NCBI GenBank assembly: GCA_042219525.1
Contig: JBDGPU010000009.1
Location: 13,420 to 77,419 of the forward strand
DNA length: 64,000 nt
Source of the DNA: JBDGPU01 sp042219525
GTDB taxonomy: Archaea > Halobacteriota > Halobacteria > Halobacteriales > Haloferacaceae
Direction of reading: 5' to 3'
The position numbers were made by a program, and so were the translations under genes. Shown piece after piece: positions 40,630-49,211 of the stretch (positions within the stretch are counted from its first letter, which is position 1; every line of letters begins with the position of its first letter). Below the pieces are notes generated by a model. It had not been told where the DNA came from and did no database searches. It saw only the letters and a list, made by a program, of their open reading frames with translations.

Positions 40630-41706
40630 ATGCAGCCCACCGTCGACACCGACGACCGGCCGTTCGTGCTCATCTGGGAGCTGACGCAGGCCTGCGACCT
40701 CGCCTGTGACCACTGTCGGGCGGACGCGAAGCCGGCGCGGCACCCCGACGAGCTAACGACGCGGGAGGGCAAGCAACTCCTCGATCAGGCCCGGCGGTTC
40801 GGCGAGAACCAGCTCGTGGTGCTCTCTGGCGGCGACCCGGTCAAGCGCCCGGACCTCGTCGAACTGGTCGAGTACGGAACCGGCGCGGGGCTCAACGTGA
40901 CCCTGACGCCCAGCGGGACGACGTCGCTGACGCGCGACGTCATCGCCGACCTCAGCGAGGCCGGTCTCCGTCGGATGGCGCTCAGCCTCGACGGCGCGAC
41001 GCCTGAAACCCACGACGCCTTCCGGGGCGAGGAGGGGAGCTTCACCGAAACGATCGCGGCCGCGGAGCACGCCCGTGAACTCGGGGTCCCCCTCCAGGTC
41101 AACACCACCGTGTGCGCCGAGACGCTTGACGAACTCCCGAAGATCCGCGAGTTGATCGCGGAACTCGGCGTCGTCATGTGGAGCGTCTTCTTCCTCGTCC
41201 CCGTCGGGCGGGGTGCGCGGCTCGACCCCATCGCCCCCGAGACGGCCGACGAGGTGATGACCTGGCTCAACGAGGTGTCCGACTCCGCACCCTTCGGCGT
41301 CAAAACGACGGAAGCACCTCACTACCGCCGCGTCGCGATGCAGGAGGGTGACGGCGCGCCCCGCGCGGGCGGCCGGATGGGTATCGTCGCGGGCGACGGC
41401 TTCGCCTTCGTCAGCCACACCGGCGATGTGTATCCGTCGGGATTCCTCCCGAAGGCCGCTGGCAACGTCCGCAAGACCCCGCTTCCGGAGCTCTATCGGG
41501 ACTCGGAACTGTTCACCCGACTTCGTGACCGCGAGAACCTGAAGGGGAAGTGTGGCGCCTGCTCGTACCGGGAGGTCTGCGGCGGGAGTCGCTCGCGGGC
41601 GTACGCGACGACCGGCGATCCGCTCGAAGCGGACCCCCTGTGCCCGCACGTCCCGGAGGGATACGACGGCGAGTTGCCGTGGGACGCGCCGCGGGTCGAC
41701 GCCTGA
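40630..41706 (+). CDS. Radical SAM/SPASM protein (TIGR04053-like, AhbD-type)
   Basis: 358 residues. Starts MQPTVDTDDRPFVLIWELTQ, then the SAM cluster motif ACDLACDHCRADAKP (C18, C22, C25), SGGDPVKRPDLVELV, ALSLDGATPETHDAF, and a C-terminal SPASM-like cluster KGKCGACSYREVCGGSRSRA with a final Cys in EADPLCPHV. This matches AhbD-like enzymes that decarboxylate Fe-coproporphyrin III to haem b, and the related TIGR04053 family seen beside haloarchaeal denitrification genes. With the rSAM at 38868 it could provide the last two steps of the alternative haem pathway, for NO reductases and the haem-copper enzyme. An exact CGAA-N4-TTCG box precedes it. Confidence 0.85.
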   Translation: MQPTVDTDDRPFVLIWELTQACDLACDHCRADAKPARHPDELTTREGKQLLDQARRFGENQLVVLSGGDPVKRPDLVELVEYGTGAGLNVTLTPSGTTSLTRDVIADLSEAGLRRMALSLDGATPETHDAFRGEEGSFTETIAAAEHARELGVPLQVNTTVCAETLDELPKIRELIAELGVVMWSVFFLVPVGRGARLDPIAPETADEVMTWLNEVSDSAPFGVKTTEAPHYRRVAMQEGDGAPRAGGRMGIVAGDGFAFVSHTGDVYPSGFLPKAAGNVRKTPLPELYRDSELFTRLRDRENLKGKCGACSYREVCGGSRSRAYATTGDPLEADPLCPHVPEGYDGELPWDAPRVDA

Positions 41707-41737
41707 CGACGGGGGGCAGACCGCCCGTGATGCCGGC

Positions 41738-42358
41738 CTATACGTTCGGCGCGTCGAACAGCTCCGTCACGATCTTCGACTGCGCGGTTCGGATCCGCTG
41801 GGAGAGCGCGGATTTGCTGATCTCCAGCTCGTCGGCGAGGTCTCCCAGCGACGTATCAACGTCGTCGTCGAAGTAGCCGCGGACGACGGCCAGTTCCAGC
41901 GCTTCGCGCTGTTTCGGCGTGAGCGCGGAGAGGTCGAAGGTGGCCTGCTCCGTCGCGCTGGGGCCGTCGACGATGGTTAGCCGGACCAGCGTCACGGTGG
42001 CGACGACGTCGCGCAGGCGCTCGACGAGTCCGCGCACGGCCGTCCGGTCGTCGACGTACGTCGAGACCCGCATCGTCCCGTCTTCGACCGCCCGGACGTG
42101 GGGTACGCAGTCGAACTGCTTGAACACGTAACAGAGGCAGTCCTCGCTAACCTCCCCTTCGGCGCGGATCATCGGTGCCTCGACCTCGCTCGGCTGGATG
42201 TCGACGTTGCACTCGTCCCCGACCGCGTTGATTCGGACGCCGTCGACGTCGGTATCGACGTCCGTGATGGGACAGGCGAACTCGGACTCCGGTTTCACGT
42301 CGAGGTCGACGCGGAGTCGCCGAACTGGCCCATCGTCGGACGGGGCGGAACGTGACAT
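41738..42358 (-). CDS. narO: NarO-type HTH_10 regulator with cysteine cluster
   Basis: 206 residues from the ATG ending at 42358. The N-terminal part has C29 (SEFACPI), C50 (GDECNVDI) and DCLCYVFKQFDC (C74, C76, C84), the pattern C-xn-C-x-C-x7-C reported for Haloferax NarO and thought to hold an Fe-S or redox sensor. The C-terminal part is an HTH_10 domain (LTPKQREALELAVVRGYFDD, SLGDLADELEISKSALSQRI). NarO activates nitrate and denitrification genes under low oxygen through CGAA-N4-TTCG sites, so this is the likely master of the regulon in the window. A TATA (complement of gatatatg, 42385-42392) lies 27-34 bp upstream, so the mRNA is probably leaderless. No consensus box lies in front, consistent with an unregulated regulator. 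Confidence 0.9.
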   Translation of the reverse strand: MSRSAPSDDGPVRRLRVDLDVKPESEFACPITDVDTDVDGVRINAVGDECNVDIQPSEVEAPMIRAEGEVSEDCLCYVFKQFDCVPHVRAVEDGTMRVSTYVDDRTAVRGLVERLRDVVATVTLVRLTIVDGPSATEQATFDLSALTPKQREALELAVVRGYFDDDVDTSLGDLADELEISKSALSQRIRTAQSKIVTELFDAPNV

Positions 42359-42455
42359 ATCCGACACTAAGGACGCCCACGGCTGATATATGTGGTGCCC
42401 TTCGCGTCAGGGATTCGGCGCAAGTCCTGGCGACCTCCCGCCGGGCCCACGGCAT

Positions 42456-42666
42456 CCGGCTCCGGGCACGCAGCCAACAGTACCCGGCTCCGGGCACGCA
42501 GCCAACAGTACCCGGCTCCGGGCACGCAGCCAACAGTANNNNNNNNNNNNNNNNNNNNNNNNNNNNNNNNNNNNNNNNNNNNNNNNNNNNNNNNNNNNNN
42601 NNNNNNNNNNNNNNNNNNNNNNNNNNNNNNNNNNNNNNCCCGGCTCCGGGCACGCAGCCCGCGGCA
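42456..42666. repeat. 28-bp minisatellite with an assembly gap
   Basis: The unit ccggctccgggcacgcagcc + aacagtac starts at 42456, 42484 and 42512, runs into 100 N at 42539-42638, and a last partial unit follows at 42640. The N run has the round length used for gaps of unknown size, so the true number of units is unknown. The array lies between narO and the halocyanin gene, upstream of the latter's regulatory box. Confidence 0.9.
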
Positions 42667-42726
42667 CCCAACGACCGTTTCGGCCGAACCGTTTCGTTCG
42701 ACCTGGCTACCGGGCCATTCCCCGCC

Positions 42727-42738
42727 CGAACGTGTTCG
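42727..42738 (+). promoter_or_regulatory. Exact CGAA-N4-TTCG element before the halocyanin
   Basis: CGAACGTGTTCG, 71 bp from the ATG at 42809. A TATA-like ttttgaata at 42776-42784 lies 25 bp before the ATG, so transcription is probably leaderless and the box sits about 38 bp upstream of TATA, as at norZ. Confidence 0.8.
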
Positions 42739-42808
42739 GGGGGCGATCTCATCACGCTGGAACGTGCGCTACCGGTTTTGAATAGGGGAAAGAAGGTGTA
42801 ACTGTCTC

Positions 42809-43324
42809 ATGCCCGTACGCGACCTCGACCGACGAACGTTCGTTGCAACGACAGGAACCGTTCTGGCGACGCTACTCGCCGGCTGTAGCGGTGGAGGCGG
42901 GAGCAGCGGCGGCAGCGACGGCGGCAGTGGCGGCAGTGGAAGTACCAGTGGCGGAAGCGACGGCGGCAGCAAGCACCTCGCCGAAGAGCCGAACTACGAC
43001 GGCTGGTTCGAGAACGTCGACAACTACGACGGCACCCACGACCTGACGGGGAAGGACAGCGTCTCGGTCACGGTCGGCGCTGGCGACGGCCTGAAGTTCG
43101 CCCCGCCGGCGATCGCAGTCTCGGTCGGCACGACGGTCACCTGGAAGTGGAGCGGCCAGGGCGGCCAGCACAACGTCGTCGCCAAGGGCGGCGCCTTCGA
43201 GTCCAAGCTCGCCTCCGAGAAGGGGCACACGTTTACACACACCTTCGAGAAGAAGGGCGTGTACAAGTACAAGTGCAACCCACACGCCAGTATCGGGATG
43301 AAGGGCGCGGTCGTCGTCAAGTAG
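42809..43324 (+). CDS. hcy: Halocyanin (blue copper protein), Tat lipoprotein
   Basis: 171 residues. DRRTFVATTGTVLATLLAGC is a twin-arginine signal with lipobox Cys26; a flexible Ser/Gly linker (about 27-53) follows. The cupredoxin domain holds type 1 copper ligands: His in GGQHNVVAKG and CNPHASIGM (Cys, His, Met) near the end. It is a membrane-tethered one-electron carrier on the cell surface, replacing cytochrome c. The promoter box and neighbours (narO, HTH_10 regulator) suggest that it feeds NirK and the CuA enzyme. Confidence 0.95.
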   Translation: MPVRDLDRRTFVATTGTVLATLLAGCSGGGGSSGGSDGGSGGSGSTSGGSDGGSKHLAEEPNYDGWFENVDNYDGTHDLTGKDSVSVTVGAGDGLKFAPPAIAVSVGTTVTWKWSGQGGQHNVVAKGGAFESKLASEKGHTFTHTFEKKGVYKYKCNPHASIGMKGAVVVK

Positions 43325-43436
43325 GGATCGACCGACCGACGGAAGCGCCTGGCCTCGGCGGCGTCCCCGCACTCGTCGCCGTCGCCGCCGTTGACCGTCA
43401 ACGGACCAGCGGACGTCACACGCCGGATTCACCATC

Positions 43437-44105
43437 ATGACCCAAGCACGCCTCGTCGTCGACCTGCCGGAAGGACCGTGGATAGCCGACGTCTCGCGGG
43501 CCCACCCGGAGGCGACGTTCCAGGTGCTCGCGGCACTCCCCGGTGATGGACCGGGATTCGCGCTCGTCTGGATCACTGCTCCGGAGGTCGATCCGATCCT
43601 CGTGGACATGGACGACCACGAAGCGATGACCGAGCTCTCGATACTCCAGCGCACTGAGCACGAGGCGACGGTCCAGTTCGAAACCTCCGTCCCGTTGCTG
43701 CTCACGGCTGCGAAACGGTCGGGCGTCCCCATCGAGATGCCGGTCGAAATCGAGAATGGAGAGGCCACCATCGACGTCACGGGCGCCCACGACCGCCTCT
43801 CCGAACTTGGACGCCAGTTCCAGGAACTGGGACTGGAGTTCCAGGTGGTGTACATCCAGGAGCGCCTCCAGTCCAGCCAGCTCCTCACCGAGAAGCAGCG
43901 GGAGGCCATCCTGACGGCCGTCGAGGAGGGCTACTACGACACCCCGCGGCAGTGCTCGCTCACGGAGCTCGCGGACGAGCTCGGCATCGCGAAATCAACC
44001 GCCAGCGAGACGCTCCACCGTGCCGAGGGCGTCATCGTCAAGGAGTTCGTCGACGACCTGCCGCCACAGGTCGACGCCGACGCCGACGCCGTCGCGGAGC
44101 ACTGA
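43437..44105 (+). CDS. HTH_10 regulator, paralogue of the 10190 gene
   Basis: 222 residues; alpha/beta sensory part (LVVDLPEGPWIADVSRAHPE at the start) and a C-terminal HTH_10 domain (LTEKQREAILTAVEEGYYDT, SLTELADELGIAKSTASETL). No cysteine cluster, but otherwise close to the 10190 protein throughout (AAKRSGVPIE, EATIDVTGAHDRLSEL). A role as a DmsR-like companion of NarO is plausible. No consensus box lies in its 100-bp upstream gap; it may be read through from the halocyanin gene. Confidence 0.85.
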   Translation: MTQARLVVDLPEGPWIADVSRAHPEATFQVLAALPGDGPGFALVWITAPEVDPILVDMDDHEAMTELSILQRTEHEATVQFETSVPLLLTAAKRSGVPIEMPVEIENGEATIDVTGAHDRLSELGRQFQELGLEFQVVYIQERLQSSQLLTEKQREAILTAVEEGYYDTPRQCSLTELADELGIAKSTASETLHRAEGVIVKEFVDDLPPQVDADADAVAEH

Positions 44106-44159
44106 CGGGCCGGCGTCGACCCGTCGTCGCTATCGGCGGTTCGACCGGCTGGGAGCCGA

Positions 44160-44810
44160 TCAGCCCAGATAGTGACAGAACCACGCTGCGGCGAGCCCGG
44201 AAACGGCCTTCAGCTCCCCCGGCCCCTCGAACAGGTGGCCGGCCCCGGGGATCACCACCAGGTCCTTCTCACAGGTGAGCCGGTCGTGGGCCTCCCGATT
44301 CAGCTCGAGGACGTCGTCGTCCTCGCCGCCGACGACGAACAGCGAGCCGGCATCGACCTCGGGGAGCACCTCGTCGGCCATGTCGACGCGGCCGCCCCGC
44401 GAGACGACCGCGTCGACGACGTCCCGGCGCTCGACGGCTGCCCGGAGTGCCGCGGCGGCGCCGGTGCTCGCGCCGAAGTAGCCGACGTCGAGGTCGCCGA
44501 CCAGCTCGTGGTCGCCGACCCAGTCCGTCACCTCAACGAGACGCTGCTCGAGCAGCGGGATGTCGAAGCGGTTCTGCCGGACGACGTCCTCCTCCTCGGT
44601 CAGGAGATCGAACAGCAGCGTCGCCAGCCCCTCCTCGCGGAGCTCCTCGGCGACGGCGTTGTTCCGCGGGCTCTTCCGGCTGCTGCCGCTGCCATGCGCG
44701 AAGACGACGAGACCGATAGGTGACTCCGGCTCCTCGGGCACCCGCAAGTCGCCCTCCAGCGTCGTTTCCGCCAGTTCGATGTCCATGATCCCGGTCGCGG
44801 TTCGGCTCAT
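44160..44810 (-). CDS. Dienelactone hydrolase-like alpha/beta hydrolase
   Basis: 216 residues. The alpha/beta hydrolase fold shows the oxyanion-side GLVVFAHGSGSSRKSPRN, the nucleophile elbow YFGASTGAAAAL (Ser at about 115), an Asp in VVGGEDDDVL and the catalytic His in PGAGHLFEGPG. These short hydrolases often accompany phosphoribosyltransferase genes in haloarchaea (a PRTase lies far away at 61850). Substrate unknown. Start at the ATG ending at 44810; an in-frame M9 is possible. Confidence 0.85.
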   Translation of the reverse strand: MSRTATGIMDIELAETTLEGDLRVPEEPESPIGLVVFAHGSGSSRKSPRNNAVAEELREEGLATLLFDLLTEEEDVVRQNRFDIPLLEQRLVEVTDWVGDHELVGDLDVGYFGASTGAAAALRAAVERRDVVDAVVSRGGRVDMADEVLPEVDAGSLFVVGGEDDDVLELNREAHDRLTCEKDLVVIPGAGHLFEGPGELKAVSGLAAAWFCHYLG

Positions 44811-44880
44811 GTTCGGTCGCTCTCCGGGCGCGGTAAAGAGGCTGCTGGCGGGGCCGAAACAGGTTGGGGTCGGTCGTACA

Positions 44881-44956
44881 GAGACGAAGGGGGTCAGCAG
44901 AGGCGAAGGGAGTCAGCAGCGACGAAGGGAGTCAGCAGAGGCGAAGGGAGTCAGTA
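44881..44956. repeat. 19-bp tandem repeat, four copies
   Basis: Units of gaggcgaagggagtcagca begin at 44881, 44900, 44919 and 44938, differing by one to three bases. The last unit contains the stop codon of pckA, so the repeats form its 3' trailer. Confidence 0.85.
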
Positions 44957-46462
44957 GACAGCGTCGCTGATCTCGTCGTCGAGGTCGTCGAACTCCTCGA
45001 GGTACGCGGTCCGTTCGTCGCGGAGTTCCGCCTGTGCCGCCTCGAAGTTTGCAACTCGGTCCGGCACGCTGAATCGTTCGACGTCGATACCCGGGACGGC
45101 ACTGGGCACAGTCAGGCCGAGCGCACCGTCGTGTTCCCAGTCGATGCTGTCGCGAGCGACGCCTTCCAGGATGGCGACGGTTTCCTCGACGCCGACGTCG
45201 GCGGGATCATCCGTGCCGACGACGCCCGTGTTGATGACGTAGCACTCGACGTCGAGGTCGTCGATGAGGTCCCGGAATCGGTTGCCTTCCTCGCCTTCGG
45301 AGCCGACGATGAATGGGTTGGTGCCGACGACGCGGATGGACTCCCCCTTGCGTGAGGGGTCTCCGGCACTGGTTTCGACGGACTCGCCGAGCATGAACGC
45401 GACGGCGGCCTGGTCGGAGCTGAGCCGCGCGACTGGCGGCATCAGCGGGTTGCGGGTGATGAAAAACACCTGATCGACGCTGTTCAGGTCGATGTCGTCC
45501 GCGGAGCTTTCGAGGTGGTCGCGACGAACGACGGCGCGTGCGTTGCGGCCGTAACGTGGTTCGTCGAAGTTCACGATCCCGTCGTCGTCGACGGTCACGT
45601 TCTCGAGCACGGCGCTTTCGTCGGTCGCAGCACCGTGGAGTTCGGGCTGCTCGTCGGCGTCGAGGCCGATCGTTTTGATGTAGAGTCCGCCTCCCTCGCT
45701 CCCCGCAACCGTCCCCGATGGCAGCAGCGCACAGACGTCGTCCTGGATCATCTCGACGCCCTCGGGGTCGTCGAGCCAGAGACCGTGGCTGGTCAACGTC
45801 GACTTGCCCGTCCCGGAGAGGCCGAGGAACAATTGCCCAACGTCCCGACGGCCATCCTCGTCGAGGGTGACGCGCTTGCTGCCGGCGTGCAGGCCGAGCC
45901 CACCCTGCTGTTTCGCGCGCAACATGAAGAGGCGCAAGAACGACTTTTTCGCTTCGCCCGTGTAGTCGCTCCCCAGCACCGTCGTGAGTCCGGCCTCGGG
46001 GAGCACCCGGATCTTCGGTGTGTCCCTCGCGTCAGGGAGCTGGACGGTAACGAAGTCGGGGTCGACGCCGTCCGACGGCTCCAGCAGTTTCGCCCACGAG
46101 AGGGCGATGCGGCCGTACTCCTTCGGGAGGAAGAGCCGGCAGACGTACGAGGAATCGGCGTGGCGACCGACGACGCGATCGACGCAGATGACGTCGTTGT
46201 CCGGGTTCCTGACCCAGTCGAGCCCCTGCTCGAATACCGAAATGTCCGCTTCGTCGAAGGAGTCGCCGACGGCATTGGCGGTCCGGTCCGCGCTGCGCGA
46301 GCGGTACTCACTCGTGTAGGCCGGTGCCCCGAACTCGGTCGTCGTCTCCATGTCGGCGGAGTACTCACGGAGCGCCTCCAACGACGGATTGTAGGTGACG
46401 TGGTCAGCTGTCTCCGGGTCCGGATACGCTGCTGGTGTCGGCCACTCGGTAATACCCTCCAT
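44951..46462 (-). CDS. pckA: ATP-dependent phosphoenolpyruvate carboxykinase
   Basis: 503 residues. Signatures of the ATP enzyme: the PEPCK-specific GLSGTGKSTLTSHG P-loop (about 218-231), metal-binding MIQDDVCALL, FDEPRYGRNARAVV and the adenine region FFITRNPLMPPVARLS. It converts oxaloacetate to PEP in gluconeogenesis. The ATG at 46462 begins MEGITEWPTPAAYP. It stands alone. Confidence 0.96.
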   Translation of the reverse strand: MEGITEWPTPAAYPDPETADHVTYNPSLEALREYSADMETTTEFGAPAYTSEYRSRSADRTANAVGDSFDEADISVFEQGLDWVRNPDNDVICVDRVVGRHADSSYVCRLFLPKEYGRIALSWAKLLEPSDGVDPDFVTVQLPDARDTPKIRVLPEAGLTTVLGSDYTGEAKKSFLRLFMLRAKQQGGLGLHAGSKRVTLDEDGRRDVGQLFLGLSGTGKSTLTSHGLWLDDPEGVEMIQDDVCALLPSGTVAGSEGGGLYIKTIGLDADEQPELHGAATDESAVLENVTVDDDGIVNFDEPRYGRNARAVVRRDHLESSADDIDLNSVDQVFFITRNPLMPPVARLSSDQAAVAFMLGESVETSAGDPSRKGESIRVVGTNPFIVGSEGEEGNRFRDLIDDLDVECYVINTGVVGTDDPADVGVEETVAILEGVARDSIDWEHDGALGLTVPSAVPGIDVERFSVPDRVANFEAAQAELRDERTAYLEEFDDLDDEISDAVY

Positions 46463-46833
46463 CCTGTGAGGTGCTCAGGTAGATCCTTGCATAAGTGTGT
46501 TGAACCGCGGAGAGAACTGAATGGAATTTACTCACATCCGTGTTTTGACTACGATCTTCAATGGGGCCTGCAGGGACAGAAGTGGCGTTTCTTTATGCTT
46601 GCCATCTCACCGCTCAACCATCGGATGAACCAACGTGATACACTGAGCCATGTGAGCGGTTCGGTGTCAGCGCTACAAACCCTCCCCAGTCACGTTCGAT
46701 TGTGATTGGAACACCGATGTCGAATGTCGTCCTCGAGGTGTAAACAGCGTATATACAGAACAGCTTCCCGAACGGGCCCCGGAACGGAGACGCAAGCCCT
46801 TTGTTTAGGCTGGCCTAATCCGTCCCATACCCA
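46463..46833. other. Intergenic region between pckA and the GMC operon
   Basis: No coding frame is convincing. It holds the divergent promoters: AT-rich DNA near 46480-46560 for pckA and the TTTAGG operator at 46804 for the GMC unit. A TATA-like gtatatac lies near 46748. Confidence 0.5.
46804..46819 (+). promoter_or_regulatory. DtxR/Idr-type operator before the GMC dehydrogenase pair
   Basis: TTTAGGCTGGCCTAAT, with TTAGGC-TG-GCCTAA as a perfect palindrome, ends 15 bp before the ATG at 46834, overlapping where a leaderless start would be. The half-site TTAGG is that of DtxR/IdeR metal-dependent repressors. Confidence 0.65.
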
Positions 46834-47409
46834 ATGGAACTCTCCCGGCGAGACGTCCTCTCGGCGCTGTCGGCCGCGAGCGCCGGCGCCGTCGCTGGCT
46901 GTTCGGCACCGAAGAACGAGGACGGTGCAGGTGCGACCGACGCGAACACGAGTGATGCGAACGGGGACCATGCGACGGACGCGACCGTTGACGACCACGA
47001 CGTCGACACGCTCGTCGCGCTGGGGGTAGCCGTCTATCCGTCCGGGGTCGAGGGCGTCGAAGGGTTCGTCCGTGAGTACTCCGCCGAGCGCGTCCGGCGC
47101 GATCCGGCGTACGAGGCGGGCGTCGTCGACGCCGTCGCCCGCCTCGACGAGTACGTCGGCCAGTTCTACAGCGAGCCCTACGCGGACCTCTCGCGGAGCG
47201 AACGGCTGGCCGTCCTCGAGCAACTAAGCGTCGACGACGCGAACCCAGTTCCCGACGGCGAGGACCGCGAGCGGATCCGCTATTACCTCGTGAACGAGCT
47301 ACTGTACGCCTTCTACGCGACGCCAACCGGCGCCTCCCTGGCCGGGCTGGAGAATCCGCCGGGGCACCCGGGCGGCACGGCGTCGTACCAGCGGGGGCCG
47401 AACGCATGA
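46834..47409 (+). CDS. Gluconate 2-dehydrogenase subunit 3 family protein
   Basis: 191 residues, with a Tat signal and lipobox (MELSRRDVLSAL, then AVAGC). A globular helical region follows (VALGVAVYPSGVEGVEGFV, DPAYEAGVVDAVARLDEYV), matching subunit 3 of membrane sugar-acid dehydrogenases, which helps export and folding of the FAD subunit. Its stop overlaps the ATG of the GMC subunit at 47406 (ATGA). The operator in front suggests metal-dependent expression. Confidence 0.85.
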   Translation: MELSRRDVLSALSAASAGAVAGCSAPKNEDGAGATDANTSDANGDHATDATVDDHDVDTLVALGVAVYPSGVEGVEGFVREYSAERVRRDPAYEAGVVDAVARLDEYVGQFYSEPYADLSRSERLAVLEQLSVDDANPVPDGEDRERIRYYLVNELLYAFYATPTGASLAGLENPPGHPGGTASYQRGPNA

Positions 47410-49031
47410 GCGGAATCGGCGCTGGAGGGGAAGTTGCTGGCGACGTCGCCCGCACCCCCTCCGAGCGCGTCGACGTCTGTATCGTCGGGGCGGGCCCGGC
47501 AGGGGGGATCGTCGCCGCCGAGCTCGCGGAGGCCGGCTACGACGTCGTCGTCCTCGACGCCGGCCCGCGCTTCGATCCGGCCGAGCGGGAGCAGCAAATG
47601 GAGGACCACCTCCGGCCCGGGAGTCAGGACCCGATCTGGGACATGGGCGGCGAACGCGACGCCTACAGCGCCAGCGGCGAGCGTCACTACCCCCTGAACG
47701 CGGCTCGTGTGAAGGGCATCGGGGGCAGCACGCTTCACTGGCAGGGGATGGTGATGCGACTCCACGAGCAGGACTTCGAACTCGATTCGGCGCTCGGCGT
47801 CGCCGACGACTGGCCCATCGACTACGACGACCTCCGCCCGTACTACGCCGCCGCGGAGGACGAACTCTCCGTCGCCGGCGCCTCCGACAACCCCTTCGCG
47901 CCGCCGCGGGAGGAGCCGCATCCGTTGCCGGCCTTTCCGCCCTCGTACAGCGATTCGCTGTTCGCCGAGGCCTGCGAGTCCCTGGGGATTACGACGCACT
48001 CCGTGCCGAACGCGCGCAACTCGGAGCCGACGGCGGAGGCGAGCGCCTGCGTCGGCTACGGAACCTGCAAGCCGGTATGTCCCTCCGGCGCGAAGTACGA
48101 CGCCACCCGACACGTCGACCGGGCGGAGGCGGCCGGCGCGCGCGTCCTCGACCGCGTCCCGGTCCAGCGGCTCGAACACGACGACGCCGGGGACCGCGTG
48201 ACTGCGGCCATCTACGCGACGCCCGACGGGACCGAGCACCGCCAGGAAGCGCGCGAGTTCGTCGTCGCCGCCGGCGGGGTGGAGACGCCGCGGCTGCTCC
48301 TGCTCTCCGAGAGCGAGCAGTTCCCGGACGGGCTCGCGAACTCCTCCGGAGCGGTCGGGCGGTACTTCATGGACCACCTCTTCGCCGGGATGGGCGGCAC
48401 GCTCGACGAGCCGACCCGGCAGAAGCACGTCGGCTTCAACACCACGGAGAGCCACCAGTTCTACGACCGCCCGGACGACTCGCGGTCGGCGATCAAACTG
48501 GAGTTCCTGAATTACGCGGGTCCCGCGCCGACGGACGTCGCGCTCGGCGCCGACAGCTTCGGCGACGCGTTGCTGGAGGAGGTCCGGGACGCCTACGGCA
48601 CCCACATCGCAATGGGCGCGCTCGTCGAGCAGTATCCCCGGAAGGAGAACCGGATCCGGCTGGATCCGAACCGGACTGACGATCACGGCAACCCGGTCCC
48701 CGACGTGGTCTGGAGCCTCGACGACCAGACACGGCGCACCATCGAGCGGGCCAACGAGATCCAGCGCTCCGTGCTCGAGGAACTCGGCGTCGACGTCGGC
48801 TGGACGGTCGGCCCCGACAACACCGGCCCGGCGTTCCACCACATGGGGACCACGCGGATGGGCACCGACCCCGAATCGAGCGTCGTCACGCCGCAGCTCC
48901 GAACGCACGACCTCGAGAACCTCTCCATCGCCGGTAGCTCGACGTTCGTCACCGGCGGCGCGATGAACCCGACGCTCACCATCGCGGCCCTGTCGCTCAA
49001 GGCGGCGACGCACATCGATGAACGCCTGTGA
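47406..49031 (+). CDS. GMC-family FAD-dependent dehydrogenase, large subunit
   Basis: 541 residues. The FAD-binding Rossmann motif is DVCIVGAGPAGGIVAAELAE at residues 20-39; GIGGSTLHWQGMVMRL and FVVAAGGVETPRLLLLSESE are GMC signatures; the active-site His region is GPAFHHMGTTRMG and AMNPTLTIAALSLK ends the fold. A cysteine-containing insert (CVGYGTCKPVCPSGAKYD) resembles gluconate/fructose dehydrogenases. It oxidises a polyol or sugar acid, passing electrons outward. No own signal, so it is exported as a complex with the Tat subunit 3 (hitchhiker). Confidence 0.9.
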   Translation: MSGIGAGGEVAGDVARTPSERVDVCIVGAGPAGGIVAAELAEAGYDVVVLDAGPRFDPAEREQQMEDHLRPGSQDPIWDMGGERDAYSASGERHYPLNAARVKGIGGSTLHWQGMVMRLHEQDFELDSALGVADDWPIDYDDLRPYYAAAEDELSVAGASDNPFAPPREEPHPLPAFPPSYSDSLFAEACESLGITTHSVPNARNSEPTAEASACVGYGTCKPVCPSGAKYDATRHVDRAEAAGARVLDRVPVQRLEHDDAGDRVTAAIYATPDGTEHRQEAREFVVAAGGVETPRLLLLSESEQFPDGLANSSGAVGRYFMDHLFAGMGGTLDEPTRQKHVGFNTTESHQFYDRPDDSRSAIKLEFLNYAGPAPTDVALGADSFGDALLEEVRDAYGTHIAMGALVEQYPRKENRIRLDPNRTDDHGNPVPDVVWSLDDQTRRTIERANEIQRSVLEELGVDVGWTVGPDNTGPAFHHMGTTRMGTDPESSVVTPQLRTHDLENLSIAGSSTFVTGGAMNPTLTIAALSLKAATHIDERL

Positions 49032-49152
49032 GGAACAGACGGGTTTCGCGAGGGAGACGATAGCAACGAACGCTGTCGAACTCACTGTCAGCCGCCCGTA
49101 CCGCGTCGCCGTGTTCTGGAGTAACGAGCCTCCTTGTGACGGCGTGTCGAGG

Positions 49153-49196
49153 TTTTAGGACGCCCAAAAAACCGACACCCTTTAGGCTGTCCTAAA
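49153..49196 (+). promoter_or_regulatory. Two DtxR/Idr-type operators before the GT/iron-ABC operon
   Basis: TTTTAGGACGCCCAAAA at 49153-49169 and TTTAGGCTGTCCTAAA at 49181-49196 are imperfect and near-perfect palindromes. The second ends 16 bp before the ATG at 49212, covering the expected transcription start. Repression by a metal-loaded dimer would fit the downstream iron-type transporter. Confidence 0.65.
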
Positions 49197-49211
49197 ACGT
49201 GTAGGTAGTAG

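Noticed and set aside
42539..42638. CRISPR-like array around the N gap
   Set aside because: The 28-bp units are directly adjacent with no unique spacers, so it is a simple tandem repeat.
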